A DNA stretch of 64,000 nucleotides from Myxococcales bacterium (lineage in GTDB: Bacteria > Myxococcota_A > Polyangia > Polyangiales > Polyangiaceae), in the NCBI GenBank assembly GCA_016706225.1, contig JADJKB010000014.1, positions 1 to 64,000 of the forward strand. Reading direction: 5' to 3'. Shown piece by piece: positions 8,016 to 15,560 of this stretch. The notes under the pieces were generated by a model. It worked only from the letters and a program-made list of their open reading frames with translations. It ran no database searches and was not told the DNA's origin. The first letter of the stretch is position 1; the number at the start of each line of letters is the position of its first letter. Made by a program: the position numbers and the translations under genes.

Positions 8016-8627
8016 ATGCAGACCCAGACCAACACTCAGAAGCAGCTCCCGAAAGCCGCCGTCGTCATCACCCACGACGTCACGGACTACGACACCTGGA
8101 AGGCGGCCTTCGACGCTCACGCACCGGCTCGCCGAAATGCGGGCATCATCGCCGCCCACATCAATCGCCATGCGGACGACCCGAACCGTCTGAGCGTCTA
8201 CCTCGCTGGGGCCGACGCGGGCCCGATCGAGGCCTTCCTCTCGAGCCCGGCCTTGGCAACCGCGATGCGTGAAGCCGGGGTGAAGGGCCCGCCGCGCATC
8301 GCGATGGTGACTCCAGTCGAAGATCTGACGAACAAGGAGCGGGCCCTGGCCGGCTTGATCGTGCGCCACGAGGTCAGCGACTTTGCCCAGTGGAAGGCCG
8401 CGTTCGACGCGCATGCACAAGCGCGGGCGAAGGCCGGTATTTGTGGCCACGCCATGAATCGAAGCGCTCAGAACCCCAACGTCGTGGTCGTGTACCTGCA
8501 GGCGGAGTCCATCGACTCGCTGCGCGGCTTCGCTACCTCGCCCGAGTTGAAGCAGGCGATGCAGTCTGCCGGCGTGGTCGGTGCGCCAGATCTCACCTTC
8601 GTCAGCGGAAGTGAGTGGGGGAGCTGA
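8016..8627 (+). CDS. Tandem-duplicated small alpha/beta-barrel (monooxygenase-like) protein
   Basis: The protein has 203 residues; the start is fixed by AGGAGG at 8001-8006. It consists of two homologous ~95-residue halves. The first opens with ITHDVTDYDTWKAAFDAHAPAR and the second with VRHEVSDFAQWKAAFDAHAQAR, and both end with ..SPxLxxAMxxAGVxGxP. Length and pattern fit the dimeric alpha+beta barrel superfamily (antibiotic-biosynthesis-monooxygenase-like), in which two domains form one barrel, so a tandem fusion would make a covalent dimer. No signal peptide, so cytoplasmic. The reaction is unknown; other members degrade heme, oxidise quinols or have no known activity. It stands alone between a LysR remnant and a convergent operon. 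Confidence 0.8.
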   Translation: MQTQTNTQKQLPKAAVVITHDVTDYDTWKAAFDAHAPARRNAGIIAAHINRHADDPNRLSVYLAGADAGPIEAFLSSPALATAMREAGVKGPPRIAMVTPVEDLTNKERALAGLIVRHEVSDFAQWKAAFDAHAQARAKAGICGHAMNRSAQNPNVVVVYLQAESIDSLRGFATSPELKQAMQSAGVVGAPDLTFVSGSEWGS

Positions 8628-8662
8628 GAAGCGCCTGACGGCAGGGGTGGCGAGGGCCGCCC

Positions 8663-10096
8663 TTACGCCGGCACACTGAGGGCGCGGAGCGCGTGCGCGG
8701 TCACGTCCGCGCGCTGGAGCGGGGCGATGGGCGCGAGGGGGAACCCGCCGCGGGCGACCTCGGGAGCGTAGGCCGCGGGGATGGGGTCTACGTGCTGCCA
8801 GCGCCGCAAGAATGCCTGTGCGTCGCGGATCGCTCCGAGCGCGGCGCGACTCTCGTCGCCGGCGAGGGCCTCGACGACCACAGCCGTCAACGCCAGCTCC
8901 GGGGTCGATGTCTTGCCGACGCCGCCTCGGTAGGGCTCGGTGCTGCGCACCGACGCCAGCAGCGCGCGCGTGGTGCGGGCGAGGGTTGGGCCATCTCCGA
9001 GCGCGCGGGCCGCCATGCACGTCCACGGCGCCCAAGGGGTCGCTGCGAGATCTGTGACGCACGCTCGCCAGAGCGCAGGCGGCGCGTCCTTGCCCAGAGC
9101 AAGCACCACCTGCGCCGCGTGCCAAGGGACTCTCGCGAGGTGCCGGTGTTTCGCCAGGGCGGCGAGCTCGCGCCGAACATCGACTCCCGCCATGAGCGCG
9201 AGCGCGAGCGTGCCCGCGACTTCGGGGACGGAGCGCGGCCAACCGGGCGGCGCGGTTCCGCGCAGTCCCGCGCGAATCTCAGCCAGGAGGCAGCGCTTGG
9301 CGCGTCTCACGAGCGCGGGCTCCGTGCCGTGTTCGTCGAGCGCACGGATGACGATCGCGGAGCGGCCGTGATGAAATTCACCGCGGAGCGCGCGCTGACC
9401 CGTGCGGGGATCACAGCCGAACTCGATGCCGCCGGCGCCGTCGATGCGGCGCGCAAGCCAACGTGCTGCTTGCTCTCGTGAGTCCAGCTTCGATGCAACG
9501 TGGGGTCGAGCGCGTACGACGAGTGTCTCCATCTCACAAACGAACAGCGCGCCTTCTGCCAGCGCGTCCGGCGTGACACCGGCCTTCCTTGCCACCAGCT
9601 CGAGATTGGCCTGGACTTCGAGCCCACCGTCCCGCGCCACCGACGGCAAGAGCAGCACCGGCGGCGCGCCCGATTTCGCGAAACCGATCGCATGGTGTCC
9701 GGGTTCGAGCGCGGACTCGAGCTCGAGGCGGTTCAATCGGACGGGTGAGCGCGGATACGCCACCTCGATCGCGAGGGCATCACGCTGCCCGGCGGGCGAG
9801 GCAAAACGCCCGTCGTGGAGCGCCAGGAGGAACGCTCGGGAGAGACGCTCCGCGGCGCTGCCTTCGGGTGTGCCAAAGCAGCCGAGGAGGCGTCCGCCCG
9901 CGTAGATGGACACAAACGGCACCGCGGCGGGAAAACCGGCGGCCCTGGCGCTTGGCCAGCGGATCAGGGTGCGCTGCCACGCGAGCAGCTTCGTCACGTG
10001 TCCCTGGACCCGTGTGCGCTCCGTCTTCGTGAGCGGGCGGGACAGGGCTCCGAACGGGAAAGCGTTCAGGCTGAGCCGCGTTTGCGCGCGCGCCAT
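8663..10096 (-). CDS. AMMECR1-domain protein with C-terminal alpha/alpha-toroid-like region
   Basis: The protein has 477 residues from the ATG at 10096, which overlaps the upstream ferritin-like gene by 31 bases; the longer open frame upstream is antisense-like noise. Residues ~55-215 match the AMMECR1 family: VSIYAGGRLLGCFGTPEG (family signature RGCIGT), AIEVAYPRSPVRL, HHAIGFAKSGAPPVLLLPSV and ELVARKAGV. Residues ~240-477 are helical, with W-H/GG-F-P spacing (ending GGFPLAPIAPLQRADVTAHA) like terpenoid-cyclase/prenyltransferase toroids. AMMECR1 is component A of the bacterial AmmeMemoRadiSam gene set, whose chemistry is unknown. Here no MEMO or radical-SAM gene is adjacent; the partners are a diiron protein and a repeat lipoprotein. 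The AMMECR1 call is good, the toroid call moderate. Confidence 0.78.
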   Translation of the reverse strand: MARAQTRLSLNAFPFGALSRPLTKTERTRVQGHVTKLLAWQRTLIRWPSARAAGFPAAVPFVSIYAGGRLLGCFGTPEGSAAERLSRAFLLALHDGRFASPAGQRDALAIEVAYPRSPVRLNRLELESALEPGHHAIGFAKSGAPPVLLLPSVARDGGLEVQANLELVARKAGVTPDALAEGALFVCEMETLVVRARPHVASKLDSREQAARWLARRIDGAGGIEFGCDPRTGQRALRGEFHHGRSAIVIRALDEHGTEPALVRRAKRCLLAEIRAGLRGTAPPGWPRSVPEVAGTLALALMAGVDVRRELAALAKHRHLARVPWHAAQVVLALGKDAPPALWRACVTDLAATPWAPWTCMAARALGDGPTLARTTRALLASVRSTEPYRGGVGKTSTPELALTAVVVEALAGDESRAALGAIRDAQAFLRRWQHVDPIPAAYAPEVARGGFPLAPIAPLQRADVTAHALRALSVPA

Positions 10097-10917
10097 GCGT
10101 GGGAGGCACCCAGGCCGAGGGCGTCGAGCCCCGGCACGATCTCGTTTTGCATCACGTCCTTCACCACACGCCGCTGCGACTTCGTGTCGAGCACACCGAG
10201 GGCGCGCGCAGCCTGTTTGCTGCCCGGTGGCGCGTCGCGCCCCTGCCAGAACTGACGCTCGACGCCCATGATGAGTCCGGCGGCATGGTCGGCGACGCGT
10301 TGGCGTTCGGCTCGTGTCCACACCGCCGAGCGCCAGGTCAGGTAGTACCAGCCCAGGCGCAGGTGATGGACCTCGTCACTCAGAATGGAAGCGAACACCG
10401 CCTTGGCGACCGGATCGGTTGCGTGGTCGGTGCAGGCCTTGAGCAACGCCGCCGCCAGGGTCTCGGCGATGGTGGGCAGCTCGACCATGATCAGATCGAG
10501 GGCGGGGAGATCGATGTCCTTGCGGAAGCGGGCCAGATAGTCCGGCGGGTGCAGCGGCAGGGCAACGTCGCGCCCGGTGAGCAGCGACGCAAACCGCAGC
10601 GTGTAGTCACTGTGGCGGATCTCGTCCGCCGGGATCGCAGCGGCGGTCGACACCAGATCCATGGGCACCCCATTCAGGGCCAGCGCCGACGCAATGCGTG
10701 AGAACTGATCGACCGCGATGTACTCACCCAGCGCCAGCGCGCTCATCTCGTGGGCTGCGAGCGCGAGTGCTGGCTCAGGGTAACGCGAACGCTGAAAGCG
10801 CCTCCAGGGTATGGCCCGCGGCCGTCGCACGACGCCCTTGGCCATGAAACGCTCGTGCTGCCGAGCCAGTGGAGTCTGGGTGAAGGTGCGATTGAGCGTG
10901 AGCGCGGTGGCCGCCAT
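10066..10917 (-). CDS. Ferritin-like diiron protein
   Basis: The protein has 283 residues. It shows a complete ferritin-like four-helix diiron set: E65 (LGEYIAVDQ), E99xxH102 (DEIRHSDY), E152 (TIAETLAAALLK) and E182xxH185 (DEVHHLRLGWYY). Such sites activate O2 in oxygenases, oxidases and desaturase-like enzymes or store iron; the size and ligand spacing favour a redox enzyme over a storage ferritin. No signal peptide, so cytoplasmic. The ATG at 10917 is 1 base from the stop of the GGFGG-repeat lipoprotein, and its end overlaps the AMMECR1 gene, making a tight three-gene operon. The substrate is unknown; the co-encoded repeat protein is an obvious candidate but unproven. Confidence 0.82.
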   Translation of the reverse strand: MAATALTLNRTFTQTPLARQHERFMAKGVVRRPRAIPWRRFQRSRYPEPALALAAHEMSALALGEYIAVDQFSRIASALALNGVPMDLVSTAAAIPADEIRHSDYTLRFASLLTGRDVALPLHPPDYLARFRKDIDLPALDLIMVELPTIAETLAAALLKACTDHATDPVAKAVFASILSDEVHHLRLGWYYLTWRSAVWTRAERQRVADHAAGLIMGVERQFWQGRDAPPGSKQAARALGVLDTKSQRRVVKDVMQNEIVPGLDALGLGASHAWRARKRGSA

Positions 10918-10918
10918 G

Positions 10919-11455
10919 TCAGGCCCGCTTGCGCTTGCGGGTTCGGCCGCGGGTGGAACGACGTGAACGCCGCGCGGGCAGGGCCATCTCGGAGAAGGCG
11001 TCGCTGACGGCCCAGGTGCCGAACTCCGGAGTTGCGTCGGTGGCGTCGTTCATGGCGTCGGGGCTCGCGTCGGCCGGCGCGCCGCCGAAGCCTGAGTCGG
11101 CCACTCCGAGCCCGCCGAAGCCGCCGGCTGCGACCGCCTGAAAACCTCCGAAGCCCCCAGCTGCGACGGATGCACCGCCAAAACCCCCGGCGGCGACCGA
11201 CATGCCCGCGAACCCACCGGCCGCAACGGATGCACCGCCAAAGCCCGAGTCGGCGACACTGAAACCGCCGAAGCCTCCAGCCGCCACGCCCGCGAACCCG
11301 CCGGCGGCGACGGACGCGCCGCCCATGCCGCCGCCGTCCTTCTTTCCGCCATCACTGCCCGAACCCCCGCAGGCTGGGATCACCGTCACCGCGCACAGGG
11401 TGGTGAAGACGATCTCCGGCACGAACGACGAACGACGTTTTCCCCTCGGTTTCAT
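10919..11455 (-). CDS. Small GGFGG-repeat lipoprotein, first gene of the diiron/AMMECR1 operon
   Basis: The protein has 178 residues from the ATG at 11455, giving a basic n-region and lipoprotein signal ending VTVIPACGGSG. Residues ~38-130 are about ten imperfect 10-14-residue repeats built on [SV]AAGGF[AG]G and VADSGFGG. The C-terminus is different: an acidic Asp/Ala stretch, the segment EFGTWAVSDAFSEMALPAR, and a very basic tail (RRSTRGRTRKRKRA). The regularly spaced Phe residues in a flexible backbone distinguish it from the plain Gly/Ser linkers of neighbouring lipoproteins. It is followed after 1 base by a diiron protein gene and then an AMMECR1 gene. It may be their substrate or simply a structural surface protein. 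No known family recognised. Confidence 0.75.
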   Translation of the reverse strand: MKPRGKRRSSFVPEIVFTTLCAVTVIPACGGSGSDGGKKDGGGMGGASVAAGGFAGVAAGGFGGFSVADSGFGGASVAAGGFAGMSVAAGGFGGASVAAGGFGGFQAVAAGGFGGLGVADSGFGGAPADASPDAMNDATDATPEFGTWAVSDAFSEMALPARRSRRSTRGRTRKRKRA

Positions 11456-11550
11456 GGCGAGCAGAATCGCATCGACCGGAAGGTGATGCAAGTCAGCGCC
11501 GTGTCCCGACCCCGGGGAGGTCTGCCCGCGCTTCGGGTATAACGCCGCGC

Positions 11551-12891
11551 ATGGCGCGACTCGACGGCTTTCTTCTGGTGCTCTCGCTCGTGGGGCTGGG
11601 CTGCGGCTCGGCGGCTCGCCCGGTTGCCAAGGCGCCGGAGTTCGAACCCGAAGGCCAGAGCAAGTGTCGGGTGAAGAAGAGCTCGGACCGCCCGCTCATC
11701 ATCGAGTGGCCGTCGTCGGATCGCGCGGCCCTCGAGTCCATCGCCAAGCGCGGCATGGTGGTCGTGCGTTACTCCGGTTGTGAGATGGAGGTGCTGCCGC
11801 GCTGTCAGATCGGCGGTTCGTATCGTTACACCCCGACGACGCGCAAACTCGAGAAGGTGTCGATCCGAGATGCCGACGAGCTCTACGCGCAGATCCCGGT
11901 CGGGGCCGCGAAGCTCGAAGGCAAGCTGGAGAAGGCCGGCGAGCTGAACGTCGCGATGCACGTCGTGGGTCGCTTCGACGCGGTCGAGCCGGAGAAACCC
12001 AAGCTCGACGGCGCGTGTGACGGCGCAACGCACGTCGTCACCGCGATGACCACGGGCGCGTTCGAGTTCTTTGCTGGGGCCGAGGCCGAGGCGGGAGGCG
12101 GCGCGTCCGTGCTCGGGGCCGGAGCCGGCGCGAAGAGCTCGACCCGGAACGAGCTGCTCAGCAAGGATGGTGAGGCTGCGTCGTGCGAAGGAGCTTCGAG
12201 CGCGGAAGGTCCCCCCTCGGGCTGCGGCGCCATCCTGCGGCTCGAGGTGTCGGAGCTGGGGAGCCTCGCCACGCTGGCCAAATCGGTTCCGGTCGCGGAT
12301 GTGTCGCCCGGCGGGGGGCTCGGGTTGGCCACGGGTGCGCAGGGCACGACGATCCGCTCTGGCCCCGGCATCGTCCGGATTCACATCGACAGCCCCGATC
12401 CGAACGTGGAGCTCCAGGGCCTCGGAGCGCAGCGGCTCGACAAGGTCGGCAGTGGATACTTGGGGCAAGGCGCGAGCACGCTGCTCTGCCGCGCGCCGTG
12501 TGACACCCTCATCGACGCACGGCTCGGGCAACCCCTGATGATTGCGGGGCCGGACATCCCGACCTCGGCGGCGTTCACCGTCTACGACAAGGAGGGTGAT
12601 GTCACCGCGCGCGTTCGACCGGGGAGCTCATCGAAGTTGACCTGGTCGGCGGTCACGGGCTCGGTTGGTGTCCTGGCGGCCATCACCGGTGGCAGCCTGT
12701 TGCTCACGGGGGCGCTGATCAATTCCACGGACTCCGGCTCGAGCTCGAGCGCCTCTCGCGGCGACAGCCTGGTCAAGTGGGGGGGGATCACGTTGGTCGG
12801 GGGTGTTGCGCTCACCGTGACCGGTGTCGTCCTCTACAACTCGGGCACCACCGACGTCACCCTCGAGGGCGGCGGCGGCTCGAAGCGCTGA
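11551..12891 (+). CDS. Lipoprotein with C-terminal PEGA-like region and two membrane segments
   Basis: The protein has 446 residues; the signal is MARLDGFLLVLSLVGLGCGS. The N-terminal ~220 residues (Cys-containing, LIIEWPSSDRAALES, RYSGCEMEVLPRCQIGGSYRYTP) are followed by an Ala/Gly-rich stretch. A domain then resembles the PEGA-like modules of myxobacterial envelope proteins (VRIHIDSPDPNVELQGLG ... LCRAPCDTLIDARLGQPLMI). Two hydrophobic segments near the C-terminus (SVGVLAAITGGSLLLTGALI and WGGITLVGGVALTVTGVVLY) imply an inner-membrane anchor or hairpin in addition to the lipid. A TATAAC -10-like hexamer precedes the gene. Function unknown. Confidence 0.85.
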   Translation: MARLDGFLLVLSLVGLGCGSAARPVAKAPEFEPEGQSKCRVKKSSDRPLIIEWPSSDRAALESIAKRGMVVVRYSGCEMEVLPRCQIGGSYRYTPTTRKLEKVSIRDADELYAQIPVGAAKLEGKLEKAGELNVAMHVVGRFDAVEPEKPKLDGACDGATHVVTAMTTGAFEFFAGAEAEAGGGASVLGAGAGAKSSTRNELLSKDGEAASCEGASSAEGPPSGCGAILRLEVSELGSLATLAKSVPVADVSPGGGLGLATGAQGTTIRSGPGIVRIHIDSPDPNVELQGLGAQRLDKVGSGYLGQGASTLLCRAPCDTLIDARLGQPLMIAGPDIPTSAAFTVYDKEGDVTARVRPGSSSKLTWSAVTGSVGVLAAITGGSLLLTGALINSTDSGSSSSASRGDSLVKWGGITLVGGVALTVTGVVLYNSGTTDVTLEGGGGSKR

Positions 12892-12926
12892 AGGTCGGCC
12901 GAGCTCGGCTGGAGAAGCGGAGAGCA

Positions 12927-13038
12927 GAGCAGAGGAGAGAATTCACAGGAAGTCGGAAGGGCGGCAGAGATTTTTGCTTCGGAGCAGAGGAGAGAATTCA
13001 CAGGAAGTCGGAAGGGCGGCAGAGATTTTTGCTTCGGA
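12927..13038. repeat. Perfect 55-bp tandem duplication
   Basis: Bases 12927-12981 and 12982-13036 are identical; each contains an EcoRI-type GAATTC and a short T-run. The pair is flanked on both sides by the same 16 bases (GAGAAGCGGAGAGCAG, at 12912 and 13037), so the order is A-R-R-A. The region is non-coding, between a lipoprotein gene and a carboxyltransferase gene, and is markedly purine-rich. A fragment of the flank (AGAAGCGGAGAG) recurs near 15431 in another intergenic gap. Nothing else supports a mobile element. Confidence 0.9.
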
Positions 13039-13144
13039 GAAGCGGAGAGCAGCGCTGGCTCGTGGCCTCGAACGGGTTGAGGCGGATTGGTGCTGATGGC
13101 AGCGCCCTGGATCCGCACCCTGAATGCGTGCGAGAACCTGGCTC

Positions 13145-14707
13145 ATGAGCATGAGGGACAAAGTCGCCGAGCTCGAGGCGCGGCGCGCGAAGATCCGTGA
13201 GATGGGCGGCCCAGACCGCGTGGCCCGACAGCACGAGCGCGGCAAGCTCACGGCGCGCGAGCGAATGGACTTGCTGTTCGATGCCGCCGAGTGGTTCGAG
13301 GTCGGCATGCACGGGCGGCAGATGGGCGCCGCGGGCGAGCGGGGTGACACGCCCGCCGACGGCGTCATCTGCGGCTTCGGCAAGGTCGATGGACGCATGG
13401 TGTGTGCGGCGGCCTACGACTTCACCGTGAAGGGCGGCAGCATCGGGCAGACCGGCGAAGAGAAGGTGACGCGGCTGCGCAAGATGGCCCTCACGGGGCG
13501 CCGGCCCATGATCTGGCTGATCGACTCGGCGGGCGCGCGCATCGACCCCGGCAGCGGCCACCACCCGGACGAGCTCAGCACGTTCGCCGGCTCCGGCCAC
13601 CTGTTTCGCGAGCAGGTCATCATGAGCGGGGTCGTGCCGCAGGTCGCGGCCATGATGGGGCCCGGGGCAGCGGGGACCGCGTACATCCCGGGGCTCGCGG
13701 ACTTCGTCCCGATGGTCAAGGACATCGGCTCCCTGGCGCTCGGCGGTCCGCCGCTCGTGAAGGCGGTGACCGGTCAAGAGATCGACGAACAGACCTTGGG
13801 TGGCAGCAAGGTGCACAACGAAGTCAGCGGTGTGGCGGACTCGGAGGTCAAGGATGACCGCGCGTGTATTGCCGAAGTGAAGAAGTACTTGTCCTTCATG
13901 CCGTCGAGTGAGGGCGAGGCTCCGCCGCTGGTGCCGTGTGACGATCCCATCGACCGGCGGGACGACGCGCTGCTCGACCTCTTGCCCGAGAACCCGCGTC
14001 AGACCTGGGACATGTACGGGCTGATCAAGAGTGTGGTCGACCATGGTGACTACCTCGATCTGAAGAAGAAGTTTGGACGCAGCATCATCACCTGTCTGGC
14101 CCGCATCGGCGGGCAGAGTGTCGGCATCGTCGCGAACCAGCCGAAGTACCTCGGGGGCATCCTCGAGAACGACAGCGCGGACAAGGCCGCGCGTTTCATC
14201 CAGATCTGTGATGCGTTCAACGTGCCCCTGGTGTTTTTGCAGGACGTGCCGGGGTTCATGGTCGGCTCCAAGGTCGAGCACGCCGGGATCATTCGCCACG
14301 GCGCCAAGCTGCTGCACGCCATGAGCGCGGCGACCGTGCCGAAGATCACCGTCATCGTGCGCAAGGCCTACGGGGCGGGGTACTACGTGATGTGCGGTCG
14401 GGCGTACGAGCCGGATCTGATCGTGAGCTGGCCGACAGGCGAGGTCAGCGTGATGGGCGCCGAGGGCATGGTGGGCATCGCCGGCAAGAAGCTGTTTGGC
14501 GGGGGTGAGCCGGACCCGGAGCTGAAAAAACAGCTGGTCGAGCTGATCCAGAAGAACATCGACATCTACAAGGTCGCCGGCTGGGGTTTCGTGGACGACG
14601 TGATCGATCCCCGGGACACCCGCCGCGCCATCGCCTGGGGGCTCGAGCTCAGCGCCAACAAACGGGTCGAGCGGCCGCAAAAGAAGCGCGGCGTCATGCC
14701 GGTGTGA
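13145..14707 (+). CDS. Acyl-CoA carboxylase, carboxyltransferase (beta) subunit
   Basis: The protein has 520 residues, normal for propionyl-/methylmalonyl-type carboxyltransferases. The start could be 13145 or the ATG two codons later; no strong ribosome site discriminates. Both halves of the crotonase-like fold are present: GGSIGQTGEEKVTRLRKMAL, LIDSAGARI and GPGAAGTAYIPGLADFVPMV in the N-half; QDVPGFMVGSKVEHAGI, RKAYGAGYYVMCGRAYEPD and GEVSVMGAEGMVGI in the C-half. It transfers a carboxyl from biotin to an acyl-CoA in the cytoplasm. No biotin carboxylase or biotin-carrier gene is adjacent, so it must pair with a subunit encoded elsewhere. The substrate (acetyl-, propionyl- or other acyl-CoA) cannot be assigned by eye. 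Confidence 0.93.
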   Translation: MSMRDKVAELEARRAKIREMGGPDRVARQHERGKLTARERMDLLFDAAEWFEVGMHGRQMGAAGERGDTPADGVICGFGKVDGRMVCAAAYDFTVKGGSIGQTGEEKVTRLRKMALTGRRPMIWLIDSAGARIDPGSGHHPDELSTFAGSGHLFREQVIMSGVVPQVAAMMGPGAAGTAYIPGLADFVPMVKDIGSLALGGPPLVKAVTGQEIDEQTLGGSKVHNEVSGVADSEVKDDRACIAEVKKYLSFMPSSEGEAPPLVPCDDPIDRRDDALLDLLPENPRQTWDMYGLIKSVVDHGDYLDLKKKFGRSIITCLARIGGQSVGIVANQPKYLGGILENDSADKAARFIQICDAFNVPLVFLQDVPGFMVGSKVEHAGIIRHGAKLLHAMSAATVPKITVIVRKAYGAGYYVMCGRAYEPDLIVSWPTGEVSVMGAEGMVGIAGKKLFGGGEPDPELKKQLVELIQKNIDIYKVAGWGFVDDVIDPRDTRRAIAWGLELSANKRVERPQKKRGVMPV

Positions 14708-14809
14708 GGCTGGTCGGCTTCCTGGGCACTGTCCGGCCGGCGCCGCCGGTAGAAATGCGCAACTGTTTGGACCTCGGCGGGGAGTTGGGCGGATAATCCG
14801 GATCGTCAC

Positions 14810-15424
14810 TTGGCTGACCCAAACTCCGACGCTGCTGACCAGGCCGAGCTCGCGGAGCTCCGGGCCGAGGTCGAGTCACTTCGCGAGAAAATTAGCGAGG
14901 TTCGCGCGCGACACGACGCGCAGCTCGCGGCGCTCGAGGTTCAGCACCGAGCGCAGCTCGAGCTGGCCACCGCCTCGACCCGCGCGCAGATCGAGCACGC
15001 GCGCACCCAGGCGGAGCTGCAGTCGGTGCAGCTCCAGGCCGAGCTGATCGAGCGCGATCGCGAGAGTTACCTGGAGCGACTGAACGCGCTGGCCAGCGAG
15101 CTCAGCGAAGAGATCGAGGTGCTCTTGGCGTTTTCGCGGGAGCAAGCCACGGCGTATTACACCGAGCGGGTCGAGCGGGAGAGCGGGGTGCTCGAGTCCG
15201 CGGAAGAAGCGCACAAGACGGCTCGGCGTCATCTGGCGAAAAAACAGGCCGAGGCCCAGGCCAGCGGTCAGCGAACCATCACCCAGATGGCCGAGCTCGA
15301 CATGGGGCTGAACCTCGCGCGAACGACGGCGCACGCCGCGGAGGTTTCGGTCCGCGACGCGAAGGCGCGGGTGGATGATCTGAAGCGGAAGCTCGCGGCC
15401 TGTCGGGAACCTGCCGCAGGCTGA
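14810..15424 (+). CDS. Coiled-coil protein of unknown function
   Basis: The protein has 204 residues from a TTG at 14810, the only reasonable initiator before the helical region; no strong ribosome-binding site is visible. Almost the whole protein is charged heptad-like helix rich in Glu, Ala, Arg and Leu (ELAELRAEVESLREKISEVR, AQLAALEVQHRAQLELATAS), consistent with a long coiled coil. No signal peptide, membrane segment or catalytic motif, so probably a cytoplasmic structural or scaffold protein. It lies about 100 bases after the carboxyltransferase gene, with no sign of functional coupling. Codon use matches its neighbours, which supports a real gene. Confidence 0.75.
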   Translation: MADPNSDAADQAELAELRAEVESLREKISEVRARHDAQLAALEVQHRAQLELATASTRAQIEHARTQAELQSVQLQAELIERDRESYLERLNALASELSEEIEVLLAFSREQATAYYTERVERESGVLESAEEAHKTARRHLAKKQAEAQASGQRTITQMAELDMGLNLARTTAHAAEVSVRDAKARVDDLKRKLAACREPAAG

Positions 15425-15560
15425 GCGCAAAGAAGCGGAGAGCCGGCGACGGGTTCGCTGGCCCGGATCCTTCGGCTGCGAGCCCTCGACGGTTTGGTGC
15501 GCGCGCGGCTGCGAAGGTTCCCTCGCGCGCGGATTGACGTTGTCGGTTAGAATCCGAGCC

